Below, piece after piece: positions 1 through 6,300 of a DNA stretch of 6,448 bases. Position 1 is the first letter of the stretch; each line of letters opens with the position of its first letter. Origin of the DNA: an uncultured Lachnospiraceae bacterium (GTDB lineage: Bacteria > Bacillota > Clostridia > Lachnospirales > Lachnospiraceae); the NCBI GenBank assembly GCA_947178115.1, contig CAMWXF010000113.1, positions 1 to 6,448 on the forward strand, read 5' to 3'. The position numbers and the translations under genes are program-made. Below the pieces are notes generated by a model. The model was not told the origin of the DNA and searched no databases. It worked only from the letters and a program-made list of their open reading frames with translations.

Positions 1-458
1 TTCGTTTTAAAGGCATCACGGTCAAGGAACTGTTGTCCATAGCGGCAGGCAGGGCGGCTACGATGACGGAGATCTGCGAAATGCTTTCGGAGGTAGGGCT
101 GTGTGCGAGAGACTACGTCAATCGCGAGGTAAATGCGTCACTGTCCGGCGGCGAATTGAAACGTATCGAGATTGCTATGATTATGGCACGTAGAACCAAG
201 GTTTCCATTTTTGACGAACCGGAGGCCGGCATAGATCTGTGGAGTTTCCAGAATCTTATCCGTGTATTTGAAAAAATGCATGAGGAAATTAATGGTTCTA
301 TCCTGATTATTTCCCATCAGGAACGCATATTAAATATTGCAGACCAAATTATTTTGATGGCGAACGGTCGGATTCAGAAAGTGGGAAGCAAGGATGAAGT
401 TATGCCGGAGCTTCTCGGTTGCGGACAGCCGTGCAGGACGTTGACTGACAAGATGTAG
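1..458 (+). CDS. sufC: SufC-type Fe-S cluster assembly ATPase, 5'-truncated by the window edge
   Basis: ABC-family ATPase that powers Fe-S cluster assembly on a SufB/SufD-type scaffold in the cytosol. Only the last 151 residues are present. The reading frame is open from base 3 (first residues RFKGITVKELL), so the gene starts left of the window; the TTG at 33 is an internal Leu codon. Visible motifs are the ABC signature LSGGELKR (141-164), Walker B plus D-loop VSIFDEPEAGID (201-236) and the switch histidine in ISHQ (315-317). Walker A and the Q-loop lie outside. No membrane partner follows; the next gene, 54 bp downstream, is a SufB/SufD-family protein, which separates SufC from ordinary transporter ATPases. 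The signature differs slightly from the common SGGEKKR form. The SufC assignment rests on this context plus the RFKGITVKELL region and is fairly sure; a generic ABC ATPase is the alternative. Confidence 0.9.
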   Translation, partial: RFKGITVKELLSIAAGRAATMTEICEMLSEVGLCARDYVNREVNASLSGGELKRIEIAMIMARRTKVSIFDEPEAGIDLWSFQNLIRVFEKMHEEINGSILIISHQERILNIADQIILMANGRIQKVGSKDEVMPELLGCGQPCRTLTDKM

Positions 459-512
459 ACTGCAAAGATCCGCAATATGTAAGAAATGAAGAAACAGGGG
501 TGATATCTACAG

Positions 513-1430
513 ATGGATGCGATACAACAGAGTTTGCTGGAGCAGGTAGCCGGATTGCATGAGATACCCGCAGGTGCATACAATATTCGTGCAAACGGAC
601 AGATGGCCGGAAGAAATACAACAGCAAACATTGATATTATTACAAAAGAAGACAAATCCGGAATTGATATCCGCATCAAACCGGACACGAAATCTGAGAG
701 TGTACACATTCCGGTGGTGCTTAGTCAGAGCGGACTTAAGGAGAGTGTGTATAATGACTTCTTTGTGGGAGAAAATGCAGATGTGACTATTATTGCAGGG
801 TGCGGTATACACAACGGCGGTAATGCAGCCACGGAGCATTCCGGTATCCACAGATTTTTTGTTGAGAAAAATGCAAAGGTGCGATATGTGGAAAAACACT
901 ATGGGTCCGGCGATGGCAATGGGGAACGCATTATGAATCCGGCAACGGAGATTCATCTGGCGCAGGGCGCTTCTCTGGAAATGGAGACGGTGCAGATTAA
1001 GGGGATAGATTCCACGAAAAGGACGACGAAAGCTGAAGTGGCGGAAGGCGCCTCACTTATTATCAAAGAGAAAATCATGACCCACGGCAGACAGTATGCG
1101 GAAACTGATTTTACTGTGGATATGAACGGAGATGACTCAAGCGTGAATCTGATTTCACGCTCAGTCGCGAAGGAACATTCCAGGCAGCTTTTTAAGAGCA
1201 GGATCATAGGTAACGGTGAGTGTCACGGACATAGCGAATGCGACGCAATCATTATGGACGAGGCGAGTGTCAGCGCTATTCCGGAGCTGACAGCCAATAA
1301 TATAGAGGCGAATTTAATTCATGAGGCGGCGATCGGCAAAATAGCAGGCGAGCAATTGATGAAACTTATGACACTCGGGCTTACGGAGAAAGAAGCTGAG
1401 GAACAGATCGTAAACGGATTCTTGAAATGA
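513..1430 (+). CDS. SufB/SufD-family Fe-S cluster scaffold, short single-subunit (SmsB-like) form
   Basis: Predicted scaffold on which Fe-S clusters form, acting with the SufC ATPase encoded just upstream. It has 305 residues, well below E. coli SufB (about 495) or SufD (about 420), and consists mainly of the beta-helix core and the C-terminal SufC-binding helical region. The C-terminal block is diagnostic: GHSECDAII (239-247), IHEAAIGKI (269-277) and a GLTEKEAEEQIVNGF tail. By family knowledge, Cys243 matches the catalytic Cys405 of E. coli SufB, and His270-Glu271 match its His433-Glu434. The remaining cysteines are Cys97 and Cys237. Because the active cysteine is kept, it is functionally closer to SufB than to SufD although databases often label such proteins SufD. 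The ATG at 513 is preceded by AGGGGTGA (496-503) at normal spacing. The stop overlaps the next gene's start as ATGA. A homodimer replacing the SufB-SufD heterodimer is inference. Confidence 0.88.
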   Translation: MDAIQQSLLEQVAGLHEIPAGAYNIRANGQMAGRNTTANIDIITKEDKSGIDIRIKPDTKSESVHIPVVLSQSGLKESVYNDFFVGENADVTIIAGCGIHNGGNAATEHSGIHRFFVEKNAKVRYVEKHYGSGDGNGERIMNPATEIHLAQGASLEMETVQIKGIDSTKRTTKAEVAEGASLIIKEKIMTHGRQYAETDFTVDMNGDDSSVNLISRSVAKEHSRQLFKSRIIGNGECHGHSECDAIIMDEASVSAIPELTANNIEANLIHEAAIGKIAGEQLMKLMTLGLTEKEAEEQIVNGFLK

Positions 1431-2959
1431 GAAAAATATTACACTTTGCGTTAAACAGGGCCGTAATTACGGCTCTCATCGTAATACTTCAGGTGGGTTT
1501 TTTCGTACTTGAGATATTCAAATGGGGTAATTATTATGTGGAGATTGCCTTCATACTGCGGCTGCTCAGCTTCGGAGTTGTGTTTTACATCATATGGCGG
1601 CAAAATAACCCTGCGGTGAAGCTGGCGTGGATTGTGCCGATTTTGATATTTCCGCTTTTCGGCGGAATCATGTATCTGGCTTTCGGACATGTTTTTTTGC
1701 CGAGGAAACTGCGCGCAGGTATGGAACGTACGGATGTTCTTATTAAGAAAAGCCTGCAGCAGGATGAGAACATTCTGAGAGAACTGGAAGAGAAGGATCA
1801 GAGCATTGCCAATCAAAGTAAGTATATGCTTAAGTATGCGGATACGCCTGTATGGGATCATACGACGGCGGTATATTATTCGGAGGGGGTAGATTACTGG
1901 AAGCAGTTATTGGTAGATCTGGAGCAGGCGAAACATTTTATTTTTATCGAATTTTTTATCCTGTGTGAAGGCAGTATGTGGAATGCTGTACTGGAAGTGC
2001 TGGAGCGTAAAGTACAGGATGGCGTGGAAGTTCGTCTGATTTATGACGATGTGGGAAGCGTATTTCTGCTGCCGAAGAAATATTATGAGACCATGGAGAA
2101 GAAAGGGATCAAGTGCGTTGCGTTCAACCGCCTGATTCCGTTTATGTCGCTGATTCTGAATAACAGAGATCACAGGAAGATTGTGGTGATCGACGGAAGA
2201 GTCGGCTATACCGGCGGTATTAATATGTCGGACGAGTATATCAATTATAGGTGTCCTTACGGGGAACACTGGAAGGATGCGGGGATCCGCATTGAAGGGG
2301 AGGCGGTCTGGAATTTTACCGTGATGTTCCTTCAGATGTGGAATATGTCCCGTTACACTGAGGAGGATTACAGCAGATACCGGTATGTTTTTGATGAAAA
2401 GCCTAAGGCGGCAGGCTATGTGCAGCCTTATGTGGATACGCCGCTGGATGATGAGATCGTGGGAGAGAATGTCTATCTGAATCTGATCGGACATGCCAAG
2501 CGTTATATCTATATCTACACTCCCTACCTGATCACCGATAATGAGATGTATACCTCCTTAAAGCTGGCAGCAAAACGGGGTGTGGATGTGCGGATCGTAA
2601 CGCCCGGCGTGCCGGATAAAAAGACGATCTACTGGCTGACACAGTCGAATTATCAGAATCTGATTGAGGCCGGAGTCGGAATATATCAGTATACACCGGG
2701 ATTCATACATTCAAAATGTGTACTTTGCGATGATGAAGTGGCAATAGTGGGAACGATTAATTTTGATTATCGAAGTTTCTATCACCATTTTGAATGCGGA
2801 GTATTTCTCTATCAGGCGGATGCCGTCATGGAACTCAAGAAAGATATGGAGCAGACCTTCGAGGTTTGCGAAATAATTACAGTGGAGTGGTACAGAAAAA
2901 AGTTTATGAAGACCAATATAATCGGCCCGATTTTAAAATTATTTTCACCGCTTCTGTAG
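1427..2959 (+). CDS. cls: Cardiolipin synthase, phospholipase D superfamily
   Basis: Membrane enzyme that makes cardiolipin, in bacteria usually by joining two phosphatidylglycerol molecules and releasing glycerol. It has 510 residues, close to the usual 480-510. The N terminus has hydrophobic segments at about 13-30, 38-57 and 66-87, matching the PLDc_N membrane region. Two complete HKD motifs follow: H249-x-K251-x4-D256 with G263-G264 (HRKIVVID...GYTGG), and H428-x-K430-x4-D435 (HSKCVLCD). Both catalytic sites therefore look intact. The ATG at 1427 overlaps the upstream scaffold stop (ATGA), which implies translational coupling; there is no separate strong ribosome site apart from purines in the end of the upstream gene. 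A phospholipid acyltransferase gene follows 28 bp later, supporting a membrane-lipid role. Other PLD-superfamily activities (phosphatidyltransferases) cannot be excluded from sequence alone. Confidence 0.95.
   Translation: MRKILHFALNRAVITALIVILQVGFFVLEIFKWGNYYVEIAFILRLLSFGVVFYIIWRQNNPAVKLAWIVPILIFPLFGGIMYLAFGHVFLPRKLRAGMERTDVLIKKSLQQDENILRELEEKDQSIANQSKYMLKYADTPVWDHTTAVYYSEGVDYWKQLLVDLEQAKHFIFIEFFILCEGSMWNAVLEVLERKVQDGVEVRLIYDDVGSVFLLPKKYYETMEKKGIKCVAFNRLIPFMSLILNNRDHRKIVVIDGRVGYTGGINMSDEYINYRCPYGEHWKDAGIRIEGEAVWNFTVMFLQMWNMSRYTEEDYSRYRYVFDEKPKAAGYVQPYVDTPLDDEIVGENVYLNLIGHAKRYIYIYTPYLITDNEMYTSLKLAAKRGVDVRIVTPGVPDKKTIYWLTQSNYQNLIEAGVGIYQYTPGFIHSKCVLCDDEVAIVGTINFDYRSFYHHFECGVFLYQADAVMELKKDMEQTFEVCEIITVEWYRKKFMKTNIIGPILKLFSPLL
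1457..1476. repeat. Near-perfect 20-bp palindrome inside the start of cls
   Basis: GCCGTAATTACGGC (1460-1473) is a perfect 14-bp palindrome. With one G-T pair it extends to 1457-1476, so the mRNA could form an 8-bp stem with an AAUU loop. It sits about 30 nt after the cls start codon, within codons 11-17. No function is known; it may be chance or may affect ribosome passage or initiation. Confidence 0.4.
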
Positions 2960-2968
2960 CGATGAAGT

Positions 2969-2976
2969 AAGGGAGA
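2969..2976 (+). promoter_or_regulatory. Ribosome binding site that bears on the plsC start
   Basis: AAGGGAGA precedes two in-frame starts, GTG at 2979 and ATG at 2988. From the end of GGGAG (2975) the gap is only 3 nt to the GTG and 12 nt to the ATG. Neither is ideal. The ATG is favoured because a 3-nt gap is too short for efficient initiation and ATG is the stronger codon. Confidence 0.5.
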
Positions 2977-2987
2977 AAGTGATAGTT

Positions 2988-3704
2988 ATGTTACGTTTTA
3001 TACAAGTTATTGTGTGTAATCTGCCGAGGTTCTATATGATTCCCAAGATGGCGTATAAGGCAAAGCATGCGGAACGGTATTCGGAAGAGGAGTGTTATGC
3101 CTATGCGAAACTGGCGATTCGCCGGATGATGAGGGCAGGACATATAACGACGAAGAAATACGGGTTGGAGAATCTGCCTGCAGAGGGCGGCTATATTATG
3201 TTTCCGAATCATCAGGGAAAATATGATGCGTTGGGAATTATGTATGCTCACGAAAAACCTTGTTCGGTGGTGATTGATGACGCCAAGTCACATGGGATTC
3301 TGGTAAAACAGTTCATTGATCTGGTGCACGGCAAAAGGATGGTGAAGGAAGATCTGAAACAGTCCATAAAGATCATCAAAGAGTTGTCTGAGGAGACGAA
3401 GAACGGTCGCAGGTTCATTATTTTCCCGGAAGGGGGATATTACAGGAATCATAATACGGTGGGGGCATTCAAGCCAGGCAGTTTCAAGAGTGCGGTGAAA
3501 GCCAAGGTACCCATTGTGCCGGTGGCGTTAATCGATTCCTATAAGGCGTTTGAGGAATGGTCACTGAGACCGGTGGAGACACAGGTGCATTTTCTCAAAT
3601 CGATATCCTATGAAGAATATAAGGATATGACGACGGTGCAAATCGCCGATATGGTGCACGACCGGATCGTCAATGCCATAAACAAAGTACTGAGCCCCGC
3701 ATAG
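2988..3704 (+). CDS. plsC: 1-acyl-sn-glycerol-3-phosphate acyltransferase (PlsC/LPLAT family)
   Basis: Transfers an acyl group to lysophosphatidic acid to give phosphatidic acid, the precursor of all membrane phospholipids, at the inner face of the membrane. It has 238 residues from the ATG at 2988 (241 if the GTG at 2979 is used). The acyltransferase motifs run in order: NHQGKYD (74-80), the H-x4-D catalytic pair with His75 and Asp80; a basic GKR near 115-117 in the motif II region; FPEGG (146-150) in the motif III place; and VPIVPVA (164-170), motif IV. Motif III reads FPEGG rather than the classic FPEGTRS. The N terminus (about residues 3-23) is moderately hydrophobic and could sit on the membrane. 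It follows cls by 28 bp, probably in one transcript. The last codons form half of a terminator stem. The exact acyl acceptor is not proven; another lysophospholipid is possible. Confidence 0.9.
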   Translation: MLRFIQVIVCNLPRFYMIPKMAYKAKHAERYSEEECYAYAKLAIRRMMRAGHITTKKYGLENLPAEGGYIMFPNHQGKYDALGIMYAHEKPCSVVIDDAKSHGILVKQFIDLVHGKRMVKEDLKQSIKIIKELSEETKNGRRFIIFPEGGYYRNHNTVGAFKPGSFKSAVKAKVPIVPVALIDSYKAFEEWSLRPVETQVHFLKSISYEEYKDMTTVQIADMVHDRIVNAINKVLSPA

Positions 3705-3732
3705 AAGCTCAGTACTTGATGATTTTTCTTTT
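3685..3732. terminator. Shared bidirectional terminator made from the ends of plsC and tmcAL
   Basis: AAGTACTGAGC (3685-3695) and its exact reverse complement (3707-3717) form an 11-bp stem with an 11-nt loop. On the plus strand a T-rich run (T5-C-T4, 3723-3732) follows after 5 nt. On the minus strand the tail is weaker (TTTGTTTATGG). The left arm is plsC coding sequence (K-V-L-S) and the right arm contains the tmcAL TGA stop. The loop carries the plsC stop. Placement between convergent genes 4 bp apart fits a two-way terminator; it is probably stronger for plsC. Confidence 0.75.
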
Positions 3733-4950
3733 ATGTTCGCAAGGTAAGTCCGGGCAGGCGGCAAACTTATGCTGCACCATGCTATTGTAGATATGGCTTG
3801 CATAAATGTCCATCTGGAGCATGCGGCTGCCGTTTTCGGACAACAGACTGTCGGCATCGGCGAGTTTGGATAATAAAGGTATGCTACCATGTTCTTTGAT
3901 GGCGCCAAGAAGCGGTTCGGCACTTTCGCGGAAACCGAGCATACGTGCATAATATATGTAATCTTCGGACTGGTAATGTGCCAGATCGGTTTTTTCAATT
4001 CGAAGAAGGATATGCATCAGGCTGCGGGCAATGCGCGTATAGGTGCGGTTTTTGGTTTTCAGCTGTTCACAGAAATCGGTGAAACGCCGATATGTGGGCA
4101 GCTTTTTTATAATACGATCAGAGAGATCGCCGTCAATATCGGCATACTTCGTGTATCCCTCAGATTGTTCGGAAAGCAGCTGATAGTGCAGCGGAAGCGA
4201 TATGTCATCGGTGAGAATGGGACATGTTCTGCCGTACTGTGATTCCAGAAGCTCATAGCTGTTTCGGGGCATGAGTGCTTTTACTTCCGCCGGACTGTCG
4301 GAGAAAGCAACGGATTCCCGGATTGCCAGGGCGGAACAGAAAGAGTTGTCCAGGCTGGCGTCGTGATAGGCGGAACCTGCACGCGGAACGGTACAGGGTT
4401 TGATAGCACTACCGCGTTTTGTAAGCGCTTTACAATATTCAATGGCAAGTATATTGTTAGACTGCATCAGCACATTCATATGACCGTTCAGATGAGGTGC
4501 GGAGGCCTGCAAGGCAGCATTTCTTGCGCTTGGGTAGGAAAATCCGTGGCGGAGCTGGTTATCCAGAACTTTTTTGAAGGTGTCATCTTCACCGGATAAT
4601 TTTGCGGCAAATTCGGACAGCAGTGTAATGTCACCGCATTCGCTGCCGAAACAGAGAGCGTCTGTGACCCCCAGCTTGTCTAACAGGGCAACGGATCCGG
4701 AGGCAAAATATTCCGCGCTGCCGAGCGCATAACAGACGGGCAGCTCCAGTACCAGATCGGCACCGTTTGCAAGCGCCGCCTGCGTGCGGGTGTATTTGTC
4801 CATAAAAGCCGGCGCGCCCCGCTGCACGAAGTTGCCGCTCATAACAACGATGCAATAATCTGCACCGGTCATTCTCTTTGCCGCCGCAAGCTGATGAGCA
4901 TGTCCGTTGTGAAACGGATTATATTCTGTGATAATACCTACTGTTTTCAT
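3709..4950 (-). CDS. tmcAL: tRNA(Met) cytidine acetate ligase (YlbM/TmcAL family)
   Basis: By family knowledge (B. subtilis TmcAL, formerly YlbM), it uses acetate and ATP to form acetyl-adenylate and acetylates the wobble cytidine (ac4C34) of elongator tRNA-Met in the cytosol. Length is 413 residues, like the B. subtilis protein. The N terminus has the nucleotidyltransferase motif GIITEYNPFHNGH (5-17), with the HxGH pair His14 and His17, followed by SGNFVQRGAPA (38-48) and ANGADLVLELPV, which are family hallmarks. A C-terminal basic stretch (LKTKNRTYTRI) fits tRNA handling. The start has GGAGGA 6 nt upstream on the minus strand (4957-4962). It is convergent with plsC and divergent from pta. 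No clear sigma-A promoter was found for it in the 195-bp gap. All expected motifs are present, so it should be active. Confidence 0.93.
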   Translation of the reverse strand: MKTVGIITEYNPFHNGHAHQLAAAKRMTGADYCIVVMSGNFVQRGAPAFMDKYTRTQAALANGADLVLELPVCYALGSAEYFASGSVALLDKLGVTDALCFGSECGDITLLSEFAAKLSGEDDTFKKVLDNQLRHGFSYPSARNAALQASAPHLNGHMNVLMQSNNILAIEYCKALTKRGSAIKPCTVPRAGSAYHDASLDNSFCSALAIRESVAFSDSPAEVKALMPRNSYELLESQYGRTCPILTDDISLPLHYQLLSEQSEGYTKYADIDGDLSDRIIKKLPTYRRFTDFCEQLKTKNRTYTRIARSLMHILLRIEKTDLAHYQSEDYIYYARMLGFRESAEPLLGAIKEHGSIPLLSKLADADSLLSENGSRMLQMDIYASHIYNSMVQHKFAACPDLPCEHKRKIIKY

Positions 4951-5029
4951 ATGTTATCCTCCGCTAAGACAAGTCTATCACAAAAAGTGTATTTTGTATT
5001 TATTTTTATTTGAAATTTACGTTATAAAA

Positions 5030-5041
5030 TTTACATGTAAA
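5030..5041. promoter_or_regulatory. Perfect 12-bp palindrome in the tmcAL-pta control region
   Basis: TTTACATGTAAA is a perfect inverted repeat about 63-74 bp upstream of the predicted pta transcription start. The octamer AAATTTAC occurs at 5013-5020 and again at 5027-5034, overlapping the palindrome. It could be a regulator site for pta, tmcAL or both. The stretch 4990-5060 is very AT-rich, so chance is a real alternative. Confidence 0.35.
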
Positions 5042-5068
5042 AAATATGTACAAAAAGGAGAATGTGTC

Positions 5069-5078
5069 TTGTATACAA
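5069..5078. promoter_or_regulatory. Palindrome overlapping the pta -35 box, candidate operator
   Basis: TTGTATACAA is a perfect 10-bp palindrome covering the whole -35 hexamer. A bound protein here would block RNA polymerase. It does not match the Rex operator (TTGTTAA-N4-TTAACAA), and I cannot name a regulator. Confidence 0.35.
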
Positions 5079-5097
5079 TCGTTTCATTCGGTATAAT
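5069..5097 (+). promoter_or_regulatory. Predicted sigma-A promoter of pta
   Basis: A perfect -10 box TATAAT (5092-5097) lies 17 bp after TTGTAT (5069-5074), which keeps the TTG core of the -35 consensus. Transcription would start near 5104 and leave a leader of about 42 nt carrying the ribosome site. AT-rich DNA upstream (4990-5060) could act as an UP element. Confidence 0.7.
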
Positions 5098-5130
5098 TTT
5101 GCATATAAGATGTACTTACAGAATAAAAAC

Positions 5131-5138
5131 AGGAGGGA
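5131..5138 (+). promoter_or_regulatory. Ribosome binding site fixing the pta start
   Basis: AGGAGGGA is a near-ideal Shine-Dalgarno sequence, with 9 nt between AGGAGG and the ATG at 5146. It rules out the in-frame upstream ATG at 5062, which lies before the promoter -35 box and has a purine-rich site only 1 nt away. Confidence 0.85.
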
Positions 5139-5145
5139 GACCAAC

Positions 5146-6147
5146 ATGTCATACATTGATTTGATGAAGGAAAAAGCAAGAAGCGATAAGAAGACGATTG
5201 TGTTGCCGGAGACGAACGATAAGAGGACATTGATTGCCGCCGCGCATATTCTGAAAGAGAATATTGCTGATATTATCATGGTCGGCAATGAGGAGAAGAT
5301 CATGGATGGTGCCGGCTGGCTGGAAGTGGAGTTGGACGGTGTCACGATTATTGATCCGGAGAAGACGGAAAAACTTGAGCAGTATACGGAATTATTGTTT
5401 GAGATAAGAAAAAACAAAGGAATGACGCCGGAGAAAGCGAAGGAGACGCTTCTGAATGATTATCTGACATTCGGTGTTATGATGGTTAAGGCCAATGATG
5501 CCGACGGTATGGTGGCGGGAGCCTGCCATGCGACAGCCGATACACTAAGACCCGCCCTGCAGATTTTAAAGACTGCGCCGGGTGTAAAGCTGGTGTCAGG
5601 TTTCTTTATTCTGGATGTTCCGGATTGTGAATACGGAGAAAACGGCACATTCCTGTTCGCGGACTGCGGATTGAATCAGGATCCTACGGCGGAGGAACTG
5701 GCGGCGATTGCAGATACTTCAGCCAAGAGTTTCAAGAGTCTTGTGGGTGCCAAACCTATTATAGCTATGTTGTCCCACTCGACAAAGGGAAGCGCAAAGC
5801 ATCCGCTGGTAGATAAGATGGTCGAAGCGACCAGAATTGCACGGGAGCAGTATCCTCATTTGTGCATAGACGGAGAGTTACAGACGGATGCGGCGTTAGT
5901 GCCTCAGGTGGCAAAATCCAAGGCGCCGGGCAGCGAGGTGGCCGGCAAGGCGAACGTATTGATTTTCCCGAATCTGGACTGCGGTAATATCGGCTATAAG
6001 CTTGTACAAAGACTCGGTAAGGCGGAAGCTTACGGACCGATGCTGCAGGGCATTGCTAAGCCTGTCAACGATTTGTCCCGCGGCTGCTCCTGGCAGGATA
6101 TCGTAGGCGTAGTAGCCCTGACTGCAGTACAGGCTCAGTTAGCGTGA
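5146..6147 (+). CDS. pta: Phosphate acetyltransferase
   Basis: Cytosolic enzyme that converts acetyl-CoA and phosphate to acetyl phosphate and CoA. In fermenting anaerobes it is the first step of acetate formation with ATP gain, completed by acetate kinase. It has 333 residues, the normal length of the short single-domain Pta. Hallmarks in order: IVLPETNDKRTL (18-29), ADGMVAGACHATADTLRPA (119-137), FADCGLNQDPTAEELA (171-186), SHSTKGSAKHP (210-220), and NDLSRGCSWQDIV (308-320). In the last, Ser311, Arg312 and Asp318 match the M. thermophila Pta active-site residues Ser309, Arg310 and Asp316. The start at 5146 is set by the ribosome site and the promoter. A strong hairpin follows directly, so it appears to be transcribed alone; acetate kinase is not next to it. 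A phosphate butyryltransferase is a related but less likely alternative. Confidence 0.96.
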   Translation: MSYIDLMKEKARSDKKTIVLPETNDKRTLIAAAHILKENIADIIMVGNEEKIMDGAGWLEVELDGVTIIDPEKTEKLEQYTELLFEIRKNKGMTPEKAKETLLNDYLTFGVMMVKANDADGMVAGACHATADTLRPALQILKTAPGVKLVSGFFILDVPDCEYGENGTFLFADCGLNQDPTAEELAAIADTSAKSFKSLVGAKPIIAMLSHSTKGSAKHPLVDKMVEATRIAREQYPHLCIDGELQTDAALVPQVAKSKAPGSEVAGKANVLIFPNLDCGNIGYKLVQRLGKAEAYGPMLQGIAKPVNDLSRGCSWQDIVGVVALTAVQAQLA

Positions 6148-6151
6148 TGAC

Positions 6152-6199
6152 ATACAGGCAGCTTGCCGATGTGCAGGCTGCCTGTATATATTTCCTCTT
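6152..6199 (+). terminator. Rho-independent terminator of pta
   Basis: The arms at 6152-6166 and 6173-6187 pair over 15 bp with one G-U pair and a 6-nt loop (CGATGT). The stem is GC-rich in the middle. The tail is only moderately T-rich (ATATTTCCTCTT), so read-through is possible. It begins 4 nt after the pta stop codon. Confidence 0.8.
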
Positions 6200-6227
6200 A
6201 CCCCATCAAAATTACATCTTACCACAT
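6196..6227. repeat. Direct repeat with 21-bp period before the ABC transporter gene
   Basis: TCTTACCCCAT (6196-6206) and TCTTACCACAT (6217-6227) match at 10 of 11 positions, with 21 bp from start to start, two helical turns. The second copy ends about 9 bp before the possible -35 box of the downstream gene. The spacing suits a dimeric activator binding one DNA face, as LytTR-type regulators do. The regulator identity is not shown by the sequence. Confidence 0.45.
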
Positions 6228-6235
6228 TTTATATT

Positions 6236-6265
6236 TTCTGAATGATCAAATACCGTTACTATAAC
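6236..6265 (+). promoter_or_regulatory. Possible weak promoter of the ABC transporter gene
   Basis: TATAAC (6260-6265) is a good -10 box. The best -35 candidate, TTCTGA (6236-6241), is poor and 18 bp away. A good -10 with a poor -35 is typical of promoters that need an activator, which fits the direct repeat just upstream. Confidence 0.4.
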
Positions 6266-6300
6266 TACAGCAAAGCAATAAACAAAGGAAGGGAGCAGTT

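Noticed and set aside
33..458. TTG at 33 as the start of the first gene
   Set aside because: The frame is open to the window edge and the residues before it match the SufC family; the true start and Walker A lie upstream.
507..956. 149-residue minus-strand open frame opposite the scaffold gene
   Set aside because: Cys/His/Ile-rich shadow of a real coding frame, with no family motif or ribosome site seen.
1907..2494. 195-residue minus-strand open frame opposite cls
   Set aside because: It lies wholly within cls, whose two HKD motifs are intact; its composition is that of an antisense shadow.
3889..4242. 117-residue plus-strand open frame opposite tmcAL
   Set aside because: Antisense shadow of a conserved gene; no recognisable domain.
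4980..4997. 6-bp inverted repeat ACAAAA...TTTTGT upstream of tmcAL
   Set aside because: All A/T except one pair, in AT-rich DNA; too weak to call an operator or attenuator.
5010..5028. TTGAAA (5010-5015) and TATAAA (5023-5028) as a second pta promoter
   Set aside because: The gap between the boxes is only 7 bp, and no other good -35 sits 16-18 bp before TATAAA.
5062..5145. In-frame upstream ATG extending pta by 28 residues
   Set aside because: It lies before the -35 box of the predicted promoter, has no usable ribosome site spacing, and the extension has no family similarity. The ATG at 5146 has a near-ideal site.
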